Shown: one piece after another, positions 8,644 through 16,964 of the stretch
Numbering within the stretch: position 1 is the stretch's first letter
Layout of the letters: every line of letters begins with the position of its first letter
Assembly: GCA_029547025.1 (NCBI GenBank)
Contig: JAKPQA010000115.1
Coordinates: 1-37,152 of the forward strand
Source of the DNA: Armatimonadota bacterium
GTDB lineage: Bacteria; Armatimonadota; Zipacnadia; UBA1398; JAKPQA01
Direction of reading: 5' to 3'
DNA: 37,152 nt
The notes under the pieces: generated by a model
The model's database searches: none
Seen by the model: the letters and a program-made list of their open reading frames with translations, nothing else
Told to the model about the DNA's origin: nothing
Program-made: the position numbers and the translations under genes

Positions 8644-8689
8644 ACCTACGCAAGTCCATGCAGCCGCCCGATGAGGTCGCTGCGCTCCC

Positions 8690-9790
8690 CTATGCGGTCC
8701 CTCCAGAAGCTGTGCCGACCTCCGGAACGAGTCGCACCGCGCTGGGCGGCACGGAGACCCGCGCCGTGGCGCCCACCGGCGGGAGCCCGTCCGCGCTTGA
8801 TCGAGGCGTGTGCACGATGAGCGGAGCTCCGATGTCCAGCTCCATCTGCACGCACGACGATCGGACCTGGATCGACACGACCAAGCCCGGCCACACGTTC
8901 GGCCCATCAACACCAGCCGCCCCATCAGCCCCACCGTCGGCCACGGTGACGTGCTCCGGCCGGATCGCCACCACGACCCGCCCCTCGGCCCGGTCAGAGC
9001 TAACGACGCGCGGGCCGGCGTCCAGCGCAACGACGCTGCCCTCGGGAGCCGGTGACGCGCACCCTGGCAGCAGATTCCGGGTGCACGTGAAGCGGGCCAC
9101 AAACTCGCTGGCGGGCCGGTCCAGCAGGTCGGCTACCGTACCCACCTGGACGACCGAGCCATCACACAGAAGGACGACTCGGTCGGCGAGCTCGGAGGCC
9201 TCGTCGAAGCTGTGACAGATGTGGACAAAGGTGGCCCGGGTCTCGCGCTGGATCCGGGCGAGCTCGCGGCCGAGCTCGATCCGCAGGCTCTCGTTCAGCG
9301 CGCTCAGGGGCTCGTCGAGCAAGCACACCGGCGGCTTGGGCGCCAAGGCGCGCCCCAAGGCCACGCGCTGGCGCTCACCGGCACTCAAGCCGTGTGGCAT
9401 TCGGCCGGCCAGATACCCAATGCGCAGCAGCCGCATCATGTCGGCCACCCGGGCATCGGTCTCGGCGCGATCCATCCGCCGGGCTCTCAGACCGTAAGCC
9501 AAGTTGCCCTCAACCGTCATGTGCGGGAACAGCGCGGCATCCTGCGGCACATACCCCAGGTTCCGGCGCTCGGGAGGGAGGGAGGTGACATCCGTTCCGT
9601 CGATGGCAATGCTGCCCCCGTCGGGCCGGTGAAGACCCAGTAGCGATTCGAGCAGAACCGTCTTGCCGGTGCCCGTTGGGCCGAGCAAGACCAGGTACTC
9701 CCCGTCCCCGATGGTGAGGCTGAGGTCACGCATCGCGAAGCGTCCCAGGCTCACCGATAGCGACTCAATGGCGATCATTGCAGCGCACAC
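8690..9790 (-). CDS. ABC transporter ATPase, molybdate/tungstate type
   Basis: A 366-residue nucleotide-binding subunit that powers the importer formed with the two permeases and binding protein encoded upstream. Visible motifs are Walker A GPTGTGKT (37-44), Q-loop VPQ (Gln83), signature LSAGERQ (135-141, with Ala where the second Gly is usual), Walker B VCLLDEP (155-161) and the switch His193. Residues from about 235 form a C-terminal TOBE-like region (AIRPEHVTVA, VQMELDIGAPLIV), as in ModC/WtpC/CysA-type ATPases. It begins 7 nt after the permease stop. An in-frame ATG at 9778 is an alternative start. The substrate is assigned from the binding protein, not from this subunit. Confidence 0.88.
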   Translation of the reverse strand: MCAAMIAIESLSVSLGRFAMRDLSLTIGDGEYLVLLGPTGTGKTVLLESLLGLHRPDGGSIAIDGTDVTSLPPERRNLGYVPQDAALFPHMTVEGNLAYGLRARRMDRAETDARVADMMRLLRIGYLAGRMPHGLSAGERQRVALGRALAPKPPVCLLDEPLSALNESLRIELGRELARIQRETRATFVHICHSFDEASELADRVVLLCDGSVVQVGTVADLLDRPASEFVARFTCTRNLLPGCASPAPEGSVVALDAGPRVVSSDRAEGRVVVAIRPEHVTVADGGADGAAGVDGPNVWPGLVVSIQVRSSCVQMELDIGAPLIVHTPRSSADGLPPVGATARVSVPPSAVRLVPEVGTASGGTA

Positions 9791-9797
9791 TCCCGCA

Positions 9798-10703
9798 TCA
9801 TGCGGCCCTCACCATAGCCCGCCCCGAGGTTCGATCCCTCTCGCCCCGCGGGCCGCGCGAGGACAGATAGACGGGCGCCGCACAGGCGACGGCCAGCGCG
9901 AAGCCGAGCACCAACGCGCGTTCCGTCTCTCCCGCGTTGACGTCCAGCAGCATCGCCACCGGCAGAATGTCCGTCGTCCCACGGATCGCGCTGCACAGGA
10001 TGAGCACGGCACCGAACTCCGCCATGGCACGGGTCCAGGCCAGGACGACCCCGGTGGCGATCCCATGCCGGGCCTGGGGCAGGATGACCGTGAAGAACGC
10101 CCGGGCCGGACTGCTGCCCAGCGTCCGCGCCACCTGCTCCTGGCGACGGTCCACCGACTCAAACGCTGCCCGCCACGCCCGCACCCCGACCGCCATGGCC
10201 AGCACGAGCTGCGCGACCACAATCCCCGCTTGGCTGTAGGCCACCCGGAACCCCACCGCATCCTGCAGCGCCAGCACGGGGGGCCACTGGAAAGCCACCA
10301 GCAGCGCGAGGCCCACCGAGGACGCCGGGAGCACCAAGGGGATCGCCAGCAGGTTGTCTGCCAGCGCCCCCGCCCTACCCCCAACTCTCGTCAGCGCAAA
10401 GGCTGCCGGCACCCCGAACACGATCACCACCACCGTGGTCACCGTGGACGTCGTCAAGCTCAGGTAGACCGACCGCCAGAATGCCAAAGAGGACACGGCC
10501 CGCACCACGTCGCCCGTCCCCATGAGCACTGTGTTGGACAGGAACAGCCACAGCACGCCGGCGATGGAGAGGAGCGCCAGCCCGCGAAGCGCCACCCAGA
10601 AGGCGCTCGCCCGCTCAACAGATCCCGAGCCGGGCGGCACCGGGCGCCTCGCCTGCGTCAGTCCGGCCTCGGGCGGGCCGGGAGGATCACCCACCACGTT
10701 CAC
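9798..10703 (-). CDS. ABC transporter permease (ModB/WtpB-like), second of two
   Basis: A 301-residue inner-membrane protein with several hydrophobic segments and the binding-protein-dependent permease motif (TLGSSPARAFFTVILPQA), which contacts the ATPase. Further family features are VPAAFALTR, IPLVLPASSVG and RAMAEFGAVLIL, typical of molybdate/tungstate permeases. It starts at GTG immediately after the TAG of the upstream permease, suggesting translational coupling. It is clearly different in sequence from the neighbouring permease, so the transporter probably uses a heterodimeric channel. Confidence 0.87.
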   Translation of the reverse strand: MNVVGDPPGPPEAGLTQARRPVPPGSGSVERASAFWVALRGLALLSIAGVLWLFLSNTVLMGTGDVVRAVSSLAFWRSVYLSLTTSTVTTVVVIVFGVPAAFALTRVGGRAGALADNLLAIPLVLPASSVGLALLVAFQWPPVLALQDAVGFRVAYSQAGIVVAQLVLAMAVGVRAWRAAFESVDRRQEQVARTLGSSPARAFFTVILPQARHGIATGVVLAWTRAMAEFGAVLILCSAIRGTTDILPVAMLLDVNAGETERALVLGFALAVACAAPVYLSSRGPRGERDRTSGRAMVRAA

Positions 10704-11618
10704 CTACCCATACCGCGCGCGGCGACTCAGCCGCTGCGCCGCCCAGACACTCAATGCCGCTACCGCGAGGCACAGGGCGCTGTCGGTGATGCCCCACTCC
10801 AGGTTGCCCACCGCCACGTCGAGATACACCGCCAGGGGCGTGACGTCCGTTCGTCCCTGTACCGCGCCCACGAACAGCATCAGCGCCTCATACTCCGCCA
10901 GCGCCCGGGCCCAGACGATCAGAAGGCCGGCCATCAGCCCGTGGCCCGCAAGAGGCACGCTGACCCGCGAGAAGGTGGCTCCAGGGCCCGCGCCTAGCGT
11001 CCGCGATACCTGTTCGAGACGCGGGTCGACTGCCGAGAACGCGCTGCACACCACTCGGGACCCGAAGGCCAGCGTGACGGCCACCTGCGCGACCACAACA
11101 CCCGGAAGCGCGTGGGCCACTTTGAGGCCCAGCACGGTCTCGACCCACTGGCCGGGTGGGATGCCAAAGACGCCGAGCAGGAACATCCCCACAGCCGCCG
11201 GTGGGACCATCACGGGCAGATCGAGTATCACCTCGGCCAGGCGGCCACCGGGGATCCGGCGATGGGCCAGTGCGTAGCCGACGGGTATGGCCACCGCCAT
11301 CGAGATCGTTGCCGAGATGCTCGCCGTGGCGATCGATAGCCCAAAGCACCGCCACGTACGCCAGTGCTTGAGGTAGTGGATGAACTCCGAGAACCCGAGG
11401 TACGCGCCATTGGCGTAGAGGATGAACAGAACGAAGCCCACCAGCGCCGCCAGCGGGACCACCAACGCCGTCCGCCACAGCCAGGTGGCGGTATCGACAC
11501 GGAACGGAACGGGCCGCGAGATCGCGACCCGCTCTAGTGGCTCGGAGTCACGCCGGGTGCCGGCGTCAGTGCCGCTGTCTACGGACTTCTTCGACGAGAT
11601 GACCGCACGTCTCCTCAT
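10704..11618 (-). CDS. ABC transporter permease (ModB/WtpB-like), first of two
   Basis: A 304-residue membrane protein with an N-terminal cytoplasmic stretch of about 45 residues, then roughly six hydrophobic segments. It carries IPVGYALAHRR, LPVMVPPAAVGMFLLG, the ATPase-contact loop SRTLGAGPGATFSRVSVPLAG and RALAEYEALMLFVG, all typical of ModB-type permeases. It overlaps the 3' end of the binding-protein gene by 53 nt. Alternative downstream starts would shorten the cytoplasmic tail and remove the overlap. Confidence 0.87.
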   Translation of the reverse strand: MRRRAVISSKKSVDSGTDAGTRRDSEPLERVAISRPVPFRVDTATWLWRTALVVPLAALVGFVLFILYANGAYLGFSEFIHYLKHWRTWRCFGLSIATASISATISMAVAIPVGYALAHRRIPGGRLAEVILDLPVMVPPAAVGMFLLGVFGIPPGQWVETVLGLKVAHALPGVVVAQVAVTLAFGSRVVCSAFSAVDPRLEQVSRTLGAGPGATFSRVSVPLAGHGLMAGLLIVWARALAEYEALMLFVGAVQGRTDVTPLAVYLDVAVGNLEWGITDSALCLAVAALSVWAAQRLSRRARYG

Positions 11619-12582
11619 TGATGGGTACCGATGGATCCTTGGCGACCCGGGCGGCTTCGACGAGCCACTCGACCTCGCTCTCCACCCGGTCGCGATCGAG
11701 CACGTAGGCGTGCTTGCGGAAGCAGGCGCGGCCCTCGTCCGATAGGACGAAGTCCTGCAGCACCTTCGCGACCGCCTTGTTCTTCGACGTGGTCAACACA
11801 ACCACGGGAAGGGGGATCTCCGCCCGCGTGCCCTCGGGCATGGGGATGATCTCGATGTCCTTGAGGTACACCGCCGCCGTGGGCGTCCAGATAATGGTGG
11901 CGTCGATGGCGCCCAGCTTGGTGGCGTTGCCCAGCTCCGGGATGCACTGAGCGTTCTGGATGGCGTTCTTCTTGACGGCATCGAAGATGCCCGCCTTCTT
12001 GAAGATGCGCTCATGCCACTCGCCCACCGCGCACGCCTTCGGGTCACCGAGACCGACCCGCACGCCGGGCCGCGCGAAGTCCTCGATCGTCTTGATGTTC
12101 TTCGGGTTACCCTTCGGGGTCGCGATCACCGTCACGAAGTAGGCCGCCGTGTGCTTCTCGGGCTCGTACTCCTCGACGAACCCGCGCTCGGCTGCCTGGT
12201 CGACATAGAACGCCTCGCCCGGCATATAGAGGTCGCCCTCGCGGGAGGCCATGATGTCCGCCAGGAAGTAGCCCGAACCCTTATATGAGAAGTCGACCTT
12301 GACCTTCGGATGCTTCGCCCTGAACAGCTCGGAGATCTCATCGAGCGCCGCCCGCTGCCCCGTCCCGGCATGGAAGAGCAGGCGGCCCTCAAGCTCCGGC
12401 GCCTTGGCCGTCTCCGCCACCGCCTTGGGGGAAGCCGGGGCCGGCGCGTCCGCATCGGCCTCCACGGAACCACTCCGGCAACCGGTCATGGAGACTACAA
12501 CGAGAACGGCAAAGAGAGCGGCCGGCGCGAGACGACATCGCCCGAGCGGCCAACGGAACACACCTACGCGGCGCAATCGCAC
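11566..12582 (-). CDS. Lipoprotein substrate-binding protein, ModA-like
   Basis: A 338-residue extracytoplasmic binding protein. The N-terminus has a basic region, a hydrophobic core (APAALFAVLVVV) and a lipobox MTGC (Cys35), so it is lipid-anchored. After an Ala/Pro-rich linker the mature fold starts GRLLFHAGTGQRAALDEISELF. It contains VTVIATPKGNPKNIKTIEDFARPGVRVGLGDPKACAVGEW, the family pattern of molybdate/tungstate-binding ModA proteins, and ends with a segment preceding LQDFVLSDEGRACFRKHAYV. It is the first transporter gene of the leftward set. Molybdate or tungstate is the most likely ligand, but the oxyanion-binding residues cannot be confirmed by eye. Confidence 0.85.
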   Translation of the reverse strand: MRLRRVGVFRWPLGRCRLAPAALFAVLVVVSMTGCRSGSVEADADAPAPASPKAVAETAKAPELEGRLLFHAGTGQRAALDEISELFRAKHPKVKVDFSYKGSGYFLADIMASREGDLYMPGEAFYVDQAAERGFVEEYEPEKHTAAYFVTVIATPKGNPKNIKTIEDFARPGVRVGLGDPKACAVGEWHERIFKKAGIFDAVKKNAIQNAQCIPELGNATKLGAIDATIIWTPTAAVYLKDIEIIPMPEGTRAEIPLPVVVLTTSKNKAVAKVLQDFVLSDEGRACFRKHAYVLDRDRVESEVEWLVEAARVAKDPSVPINEETCGHLVEEVRRQRH

Positions 12583-12616
12583 ACCCCATCTCCACTTGCG
12601 TCAGCGGTGCGAGCGT

Positions 12617-13243
12617 CTACTTGAAGATGGTGACGGGGCGGCCGCTCATGGCCTTGACGTGACCGTCCATGAACGCCACGTTCGTGAAGCTCCACTTGGG
12701 CATCTGGTGCAGGAACGGCGCGTTCTGGCTCCAGAAGAACTGCCCGAACACATCGCTCCACATCCAGAGACCCGGGTCCGAAGCCATGGTCAACTGCCGC
12801 GGCGGATGCTGGGCAATGAACGGTCCCGTGTGGGGGTGGATCCCCAGCATCGACCAGTAGTAGTAGCCGATGTTCCCCTGAGCGAAGTTGGCCTCGGTAT
12901 CGTCGAGAGTCCCATCATATGGGACCAGACCCGATATCGACGGGCAGTAGAAGAGCTGGCGGGTCTTGACGTACGGCAGCAGGCCTTGCACCACGTTCGG
13001 CATCGGGTTGCCCTGGGTGGGCGCTACGAGGAGCACCTCGTCGTAGTCCTGAGCGTACATCATCGAGGCCAGTCCGAGCTGCTTGAGGTTGCTGAGGCAA
13101 GAGCTCCGGCGCGCCTGCTCTCGCGCCCGGGCGAAGACCGGAAAGAGAATGGCTGCCAGTATGGCGATGATGGCGATGACCACGAGCAACTCGATGAGGG
13201 TGAACCCGCACCTCGCACGGTATCTGCCCAAGTCGACACACAT
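12617..13243 (-). CDS. Type IV pilin-like DUF1559-class protein
   Basis: A 208-residue protein starting [13 protein letters not shown], then [20 protein letters not shown], giving a prepilin peptidase site before Phe14 and the conserved Glu. The helix ends with [22 protein letters not shown]; the C-terminal domain has [14 protein letters not shown] and [11 protein letters not shown], the usual end of this family. ATG 13243 is preceded closely by GAAGGG; upstream in-frame starts exist but spoil the short pilin leader. It lies 34 nt upstream of the binding-protein gene on the same strand. It is the intact counterpart of the broken gene at 4662-5297. The family is abundant in Armatimonadota and Planctomycetota; its structural role is largely unknown. 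Confidence 0.88.
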   Translation of the reverse strand: MCVDLGRYRARCGFTLIELLVVIAIIAILAAILFPVFARAREQARRSSCLSNLKQLGLASMMYAQDYDEVLLVAPTQGNPMPNVVQGLLPYVKTRQLFYCPSISGLVPYDGTLDDTEANFAQGNIGYYYWSMLGIHPHTGPFIAQHPPRQLTMASDPGLWMWSDVFGQFFWSQNAPFLHQMPKWSFTNVAFMDGHVKAMSGRPVTIFK

Positions 13244-13346
13244 CCCTTCGCTGCCACCACTATAGCGCTCCTCGGAGCCCATTGGGGCAGTACCTGTATT
13301 TCGCACCCACTCGGGCAAACGTGACAACCGTTTTCGACAGGCCTGA

Positions 13347-13368
13347 CGGCCGGCCACCAGGCCGGCCG
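13347..13368. repeat. Perfect 9-bp hairpin
   Basis: CGGCCGGCC (13347-13355), loop ACCA, GGCCGGCCG (13360-13368). It lies about 100 bp upstream of the leftward pilin-like gene start. Confidence 0.5.
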
Positions 13369-13404
13369 ACGCCCTCCCCCCGCAGCCGCACCGCCTCCGC
13401 CAAG

Positions 13405-13585
13405 GGTGTCACCCTGAGCGAAGCATTGCGAAGCGAAGGGTCTCAGCCGGCACAAGCCCCGGCCGGTAGCCCTCCCGCTCCCCAACGCCGTCATCCCGGG
13501 GAGCAGGGCGACGAGGGATCCTGACGTGCGGTGGGCCGTCGCCCTTCCTGGGAGCGCCGCCCTTCGACAGGCTCAGGACGGGCGC
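13405..13585. repeat. Cluster of three dispersed repeat units
   Basis: Unit one, GTGTCACCCTGAGCGAAGC..GCGAAGCGAAGGGTCTC (13405-13446), and unit two, GTCATCCCGGGGAGC..GAGGGATCCTGACG (13490-13527), share the GTCA-CCTGAGC-GAAGG-TC pattern seen at 8555-8595. Unit three, CCCTTCGACAGGCTCAGGACGGG (13559-13582), resembles a further unit at 16815-16843. Such short repeats occur between genes in many environmental bacteria. None appears to encode anything. Confidence 0.55.
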
Positions 13586-13859
13586 AACAGACCTCTGCAG
13601 ACGGCGCCAATCACGCCCCCCGGGACTGAGCACGTTGCCACTGCGCGCCGGCGCACTACCGCGCCCCCATGCGCCAACGGGCTCTGTCCCCTTGGTGGCC
13701 AACTCCGCAACGCCGCCGTCCCTGAGCCGCCAATGTGGCCCGTGGCTGAACGCGCAGTGGTAGTACCACACCCTGTGGGCGACACGCGAGATGAGCCCGC
13801 TGCGAACGCCGCCGAGATCTTGCTGGCTGATCCCCCTGTAATCATAACTCACATTGGTA

Positions 13860-13886
13860 TTGACAGAGCCACGGGGGGGGTAGTAT
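13860..13886 (+). promoter_or_regulatory. Promoter-like pair before the three-gene cluster
   Basis: TTGACA (13860-13865) is followed by TAGTAT (13881-13886) at a short 15-nt spacing that includes a run of eight G. A G-run length change would restore a normal spacing. The first gene starts at about 14002. Confidence 0.35.
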
Positions 13887-14001
13887 CTGTATCGGTACTT
13901 GGGCCAGCCCCGCGACAGGTCTTCGGGTGAGAGCTCAGGCTAGATGAGGCTGCGGGGAGGTACGGGTGGGGTCGGCGTCTTTGGTGAGACGGAGGCCGCC
14001 A

Positions 14002-14334
14002 GTGACCATAGCCCGAGTGCGAACGCTGGTTACATCGGTCGTCCTCTCCCTCTGCGGACTGGAGACCGCTTCGGCCGCGCAATACGGCGAAAGCGCTTGG
14101 CTCCATGCGGTCTCCGCTGCCACTCGCCAACCCGTGATCTGCAGCGAGGATCTCGCCGCGAGTTGGGCGGCCTTACCCCTCACCGATGGTGACCACCTAC
14201 CCGAGACGCTCGAGACCGACAGCACTGCGGGCGTGACTGTCATCGTCCGCACGTATGAGTTCGCCGCCACGGCCGTTACGGCCGATGCCGTCGCGGACGC
14301 CGTCCGCGGCCTGTGGGGCCAGCGGCCTGACTGA
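14002..14334 (+). CDS. Uncharacterised exported protein, first of three
   Basis: A 110-residue protein starting at GTG 14002, chosen because GGAGG (13991-13995) sits 6 nt upstream and because it yields a good signal peptide (MTIARVRTLVTSVVLSLCGLETASA, cut before AQY). GTG 13966 is an in-frame alternative with its own GGGGAGG. The mature part has no recognised domain. Its end, VADAVRGLWGQ, resembles VADALWDLWGQ in the protein encoded at 15156-16574, suggesting the two share a domain. An 8-bp GC hairpin and a Shine-Dalgarno follow at once, leading into the next gene. Confidence 0.6.
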   Translation: MTIARVRTLVTSVVLSLCGLETASAAQYGESAWLHAVSAATRQPVICSEDLAASWAALPLTDGDHLPETLETDSTAGVTVIVRTYEFAATAVTADAVADAVRGLWGQRPD

Positions 14335-14337
14335 CCG

Positions 14338-14366
14338 GGCCGCGCCCTTGCGCGGCCGGAGGGAGG
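14338..14366 (+). promoter_or_regulatory. Intercistronic hairpin abutting a strong Shine-Dalgarno
   Basis: GGCCGCGC (14338-14345), loop CCTT, GCGCGGCC (14350-14357), then GGAGGGAGG (14358-14366) immediately after the stem and 7 nt before ATG 14374. The same layout recurs before 15156. Confidence 0.5.
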
Positions 14367-14368
14367 CT

Positions 14369-15112
14369 GTGTCATGCGAGTCGCCTGGGCTCTCGGTCTC
14401 TGCATGTGCGCTACCTCTGCCGGACCTGGCCCGCCCCCCCGGGCCCGGGTTCGAGCCCATGAACCCCGGCCTCGTCCACGAGATCGTTGTGGCGATGGAC
14501 CAAGGCGGACCACAGCGCGGGCGTCAGGGCACCGCCTATGTGGTGCTGCGGCCGCCCGATACTCGGTCGGCCTTCTGGGACCAGTCGGTTCAGATCCTCC
14601 CGGTGGCCGCCTTTCGCGTCACGGCTCCCGAAGGGTCGGTCTCCACCGAGACCGTGCAGGCGTGCGAGTTCTACGCACTTAGCCTCCGCGCCATCGACTC
14701 GGCCCTCGCCTGCATCTGGTCCAGCGCTCAGCTCCCGCCTGATCCCTGGTCGCGCCAGGAAGCCCGCGTGAGTGCTGTCGGGGTCGCCGCTCTGCGGTCC
14801 GACCTCGAGCGCGCTCTCGACTCCTACCGCCGCGCCGCTGTCCCACCCACGTTCGAGGCGACGCGCGGGGCCGTCGCTGACTCGATATCTGCAGCGATGG
14901 CTGACTGGCCTGATGTCGCGGGGCTACTGGCGAGGCTCGAAGATGCTTCCGCCGAGCAGCTCGACCAGGTGCTTGCGCGTTTCCGCGATGCCTTGCCAGG
15001 CTTGGATCGGTCCGCGCGCGCGGCCCGGAAGAGCCTCCGCGAATTGCGGAGCACACTGGTCACGAAAGCCCAGGCCGAGGCGCTGGCGGCTCCGGTGCCT
15101 GTGACGCAGTAG
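14369..15112 (+). CDS. Uncharacterised protein, second of three; probable frameshift in a C-run
   Basis: The frame is open from GTG 14369 to 15112 (247 residues), but the best-placed start is ATG 14374, 7 nt after GGAGGGAGG, in another frame. That frame reads MRVAWALGLCMCATSAG, an excellent signal peptide, and crosses into the long frame if the C-run 14434-14440 were six instead of seven. So this is probably an exported protein disrupted, or miscalled, at the C-run. The long frame is rich in Ala, Arg and Leu helices (LARLEDASAEQLDQVLARFRDAL). The stretch QACEFYALSLRAIDSA resembles RAVEFHALASAAVDGA in the next protein. No known domain is recognised. Confidence 0.6.
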   Translation: MSCESPGLSVSACALPLPDLARPPGPGFEPMNPGLVHEIVVAMDQGGPQRGRQGTAYVVLRPPDTRSAFWDQSVQILPVAAFRVTAPEGSVSTETVQACEFYALSLRAIDSALACIWSSAQLPPDPWSRQEARVSAVGVAALRSDLERALDSYRRAAVPPTFEATRGAVADSISAAMADWPDVAGLLARLEDASAEQLDQVLARFRDALPGLDRSARAARKSLRELRSTLVTKAQAEALAAPVPVTQ

Positions 15113-15147
15113 CGGGGCGGCGCCCACGGGCGGCGCCCCGAGGGAGG
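15113..15147 (+). promoter_or_regulatory. Intercistronic hairpin abutting Shine-Dalgarno, second copy
   Basis: After the stop, GGGGCG (15115-15120) and CGCCCC (15135-15140 region) form an outer stem with an inner CGCCC/GGGCG stem and a tiny loop. AGGGAGG (15141-15147) follows directly, 8 nt before TTG 15156. The arrangement mirrors that at 14338-14366. Confidence 0.45.
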
Positions 15148-15155
15148 TGTTGACA

Positions 15156-16574
15156 TTGGCGAGCCCGCAGCACGAGTGCCTCGCCCCAGATGCGCCGGCC
15201 GGGCGGTGCCGGACGCAGCCGAAGTCCCTCCCCTGGCTCGCCGCTCTGACTGTCGGCGCGCTCGGGGCAGCCGGGTGGCTGGCCAGGGGGCCTGAGGCAT
15301 CCGTCGGTCGGCTGTCTGCCGTCGCAGCCGTCCCGCCTCAGCTAGAGGGCCCGTGGACCGTACCTGTCGAGGCGCGGGAGGCACTCGATCCCGTTTCGCC
15401 CGCGCTCGCCGAGGAGATCCGCCGCTCCTTCTACCAGTACGCATCCCCCGCCATCAACGCCCGGTGGTTCCACCCGCGCCTCGACGACATGTTCGAGTGG
15501 CGTGAGGCGGCGCCGGGCCTCGAAGGGCTCGAGCGGGACGTGCTCTGGGCCCAGTACGAACTAGACGGCGCTCGCGTGTCGGTCTTCGCGAGATTCCCGT
15601 CCGTGGCCCTGGCCGTCGCTACGCCCGCCATTCCCGAAGCGCTCCGGGGCCCTGCGGGCGGATTGCGCACGATCGGACCGGCCGCGCCGGACCCATGGCC
15701 GGACGCCCCGGCGTCGGTGGCGGACGCCCTGTGGGACCTGTGGGGCCAGTTCGTCATCGCGCCGACCGAGGCAGAGCCGTCGCCCTGCCGGTATGGTGGA
15801 TTGCCGGCTCTGACTGCCCGGCTGCCTGACGTGGCCGGCGAGACCTGGTGGGCGGACTGCCTCCTGGTCTGCGACGGGAAGGAGGTCGGCATTCTGCTCA
15901 CCAAGCCACCCGGTGTCTGGAGGATGAGCACGGCTCCGCACATCGCCCAACCCATCCCCCAGGAGGCCGAGGCGGCGCCCCTCAACCCCAAGTCGATTGT
16001 GCTGCAGCAGACCGGACTCTATCGCGACGCGCTCGGCCGGTTCGTCGACAAACCCGAGGTCGCAGCGCGGGGCCTGATCCGCGTGCTGTCACTGGGCAGC
16101 GACCTGCTGTCCGCCGGCGCGACGCGGCTCTACGGAGTGCCCGTCGACGGCCGCGGGTGGCCGGACTCGGTGTGGCGGGCCGTCGAGTTCCATGCTCTGG
16201 CTTCCGCCGCCGTCGACGGCGCTCGAAGCGCCCTTGGCTTCTGCGCGCACGGTGAGTCCGCCGACGTCGCGCGCGAACCCTCCAGGTCAGCCTACCTGGC
16301 CGAGTGGGCAGACCGCCTGCCGCGGCAGGCTGAGGCGTGGAGGACCGTGGTTGTGCCCGCGGAGCGGGAGGCGGACCGCGACACGGTGACTGCAGCTCAG
16401 GCGGCTACCCAACAAGCCGTCCGGGCCGTCCTCGACGAAGCGCCCGACGCCGCCGAGCGGGTCCGGGAGGCGTCGAGGCTCGTGACCCTGGCCTCCGACT
16501 CGCTCGACGATCTGCTCCGGCAACTCAGCGCCACCTGCAGCCAGTACGAGCAGGACCTCTACTCCGCCTGGTAG
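15156..16574 (+). CDS. Uncharacterised membrane-anchored protein, third of three
   Basis: About 472 residues from TTG 15156, chosen because AGGGAGG (15141-15147) is 8 nt upstream; GTG 15147 and TTG 15150 are alternatives. A single hydrophobic segment near the start (PWLAALTVGALGAAGWLA) suggests an N-terminal anchor with the rest outside the cytoplasm. The N-terminal half ends with VADALWDLWGQ, as in the first gene. The C-terminal half has AVEFHALASAAVDGA, like the second gene, then helices rich in Ala, Glu and Arg. It may therefore be a fused relative of the two preceding proteins. No enzyme motif is seen and no function can be assigned. Confidence 0.65.
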   Translation: MASPQHECLAPDAPAGRCRTQPKSLPWLAALTVGALGAAGWLARGPEASVGRLSAVAAVPPQLEGPWTVPVEAREALDPVSPALAEEIRRSFYQYASPAINARWFHPRLDDMFEWREAAPGLEGLERDVLWAQYELDGARVSVFARFPSVALAVATPAIPEALRGPAGGLRTIGPAAPDPWPDAPASVADALWDLWGQFVIAPTEAEPSPCRYGGLPALTARLPDVAGETWWADCLLVCDGKEVGILLTKPPGVWRMSTAPHIAQPIPQEAEAAPLNPKSIVLQQTGLYRDALGRFVDKPEVAARGLIRVLSLGSDLLSAGATRLYGVPVDGRGWPDSVWRAVEFHALASAAVDGARSALGFCAHGESADVAREPSRSAYLAEWADRLPRQAEAWRTVVVPAEREADRDTVTAAQAATQQAVRAVLDEAPDAAERVREASRLVTLASDSLDDLLRQLSATCSQYEQDLYSAW

Positions 16575-16891
16575 CCAAAGAACGCCCGGCCGCGGGGCCG
16601 GCCGGAGAGAGTATGGGCGGTGACGGGGGACTCTCGGCCGCTCCCGGCCAGGCTGCCCGGCGCCCCCCTATGGGCCAGTGGCGGCAAGCGAGGGCTCCGG
16701 CGGCCCATGGGCCCGGTGGCAGCGGGCCCCCAACCCGCCCATTCCAGAACCCCGAACGCGGCGCAAAGTCACGTTCGGGCACGAGCCGTCGGCCATGCGG
16801 CCGATCGGGGCCTTCGACCGGCTCAGAACAAGGGCCTGGCGCCCCGTGGCGCCGGCCCAACAAGATTCTTGGAAGATTCTGGAGAATCCCC
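16575..16891. other. Non-coding gap before the rRNA promoter
   Basis: It contains a 6-bp CCGGCC/GGCCGG hairpin just after the gene, a Shine-Dalgarno-like GGAGAGAG with an ATG at 16613 but no credible protein, and a repeat unit CCTTCGACCGGCTCAGAAC (16815-16833) related to 13559-13582. GC-rich motifs such as GGGCCCCCAA echo those in 1-704. Confidence 0.5.
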
Positions 16892-16920
16892 TTGACACGC
16901 CCCAGCCGGGCCGGTAGACT
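16892..16920 (+). promoter_or_regulatory. rRNA operon promoter
   Basis: TTGACA (16892-16897) and TAGACT (16915-16920) are 17 nt apart, about 175 nt before the 16S start. A CGGGGG/CCCCCG hairpin (16935-16952) lies just downstream in the leader. Confidence 0.85.
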
Positions 16921-16964
16921 TTGCTTCTGCCGGTCGGGGGTAGACACCCCCGGAGCCGGGTCGA

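Larger units (their letters stand above)
13244..14001. other. Intergenic region with dispersed repeats
   Basis: This 758-bp gap between divergent genes has no convincing coding frame. It holds a GGCCGGCC hairpin (13347-13368), dispersed repeat units at 13405-13446, 13490-13527 and 13559-13585, and a weak promoter-like pair at 13860-13886 before the next gene. Confidence 0.55.

Noticed and set aside
7366-8820. A 484-codon rightward frame opposite the DUF362-like gene
   Set aside because: Antisense shadow; the opposite strand has a Tat signal and family motifs.
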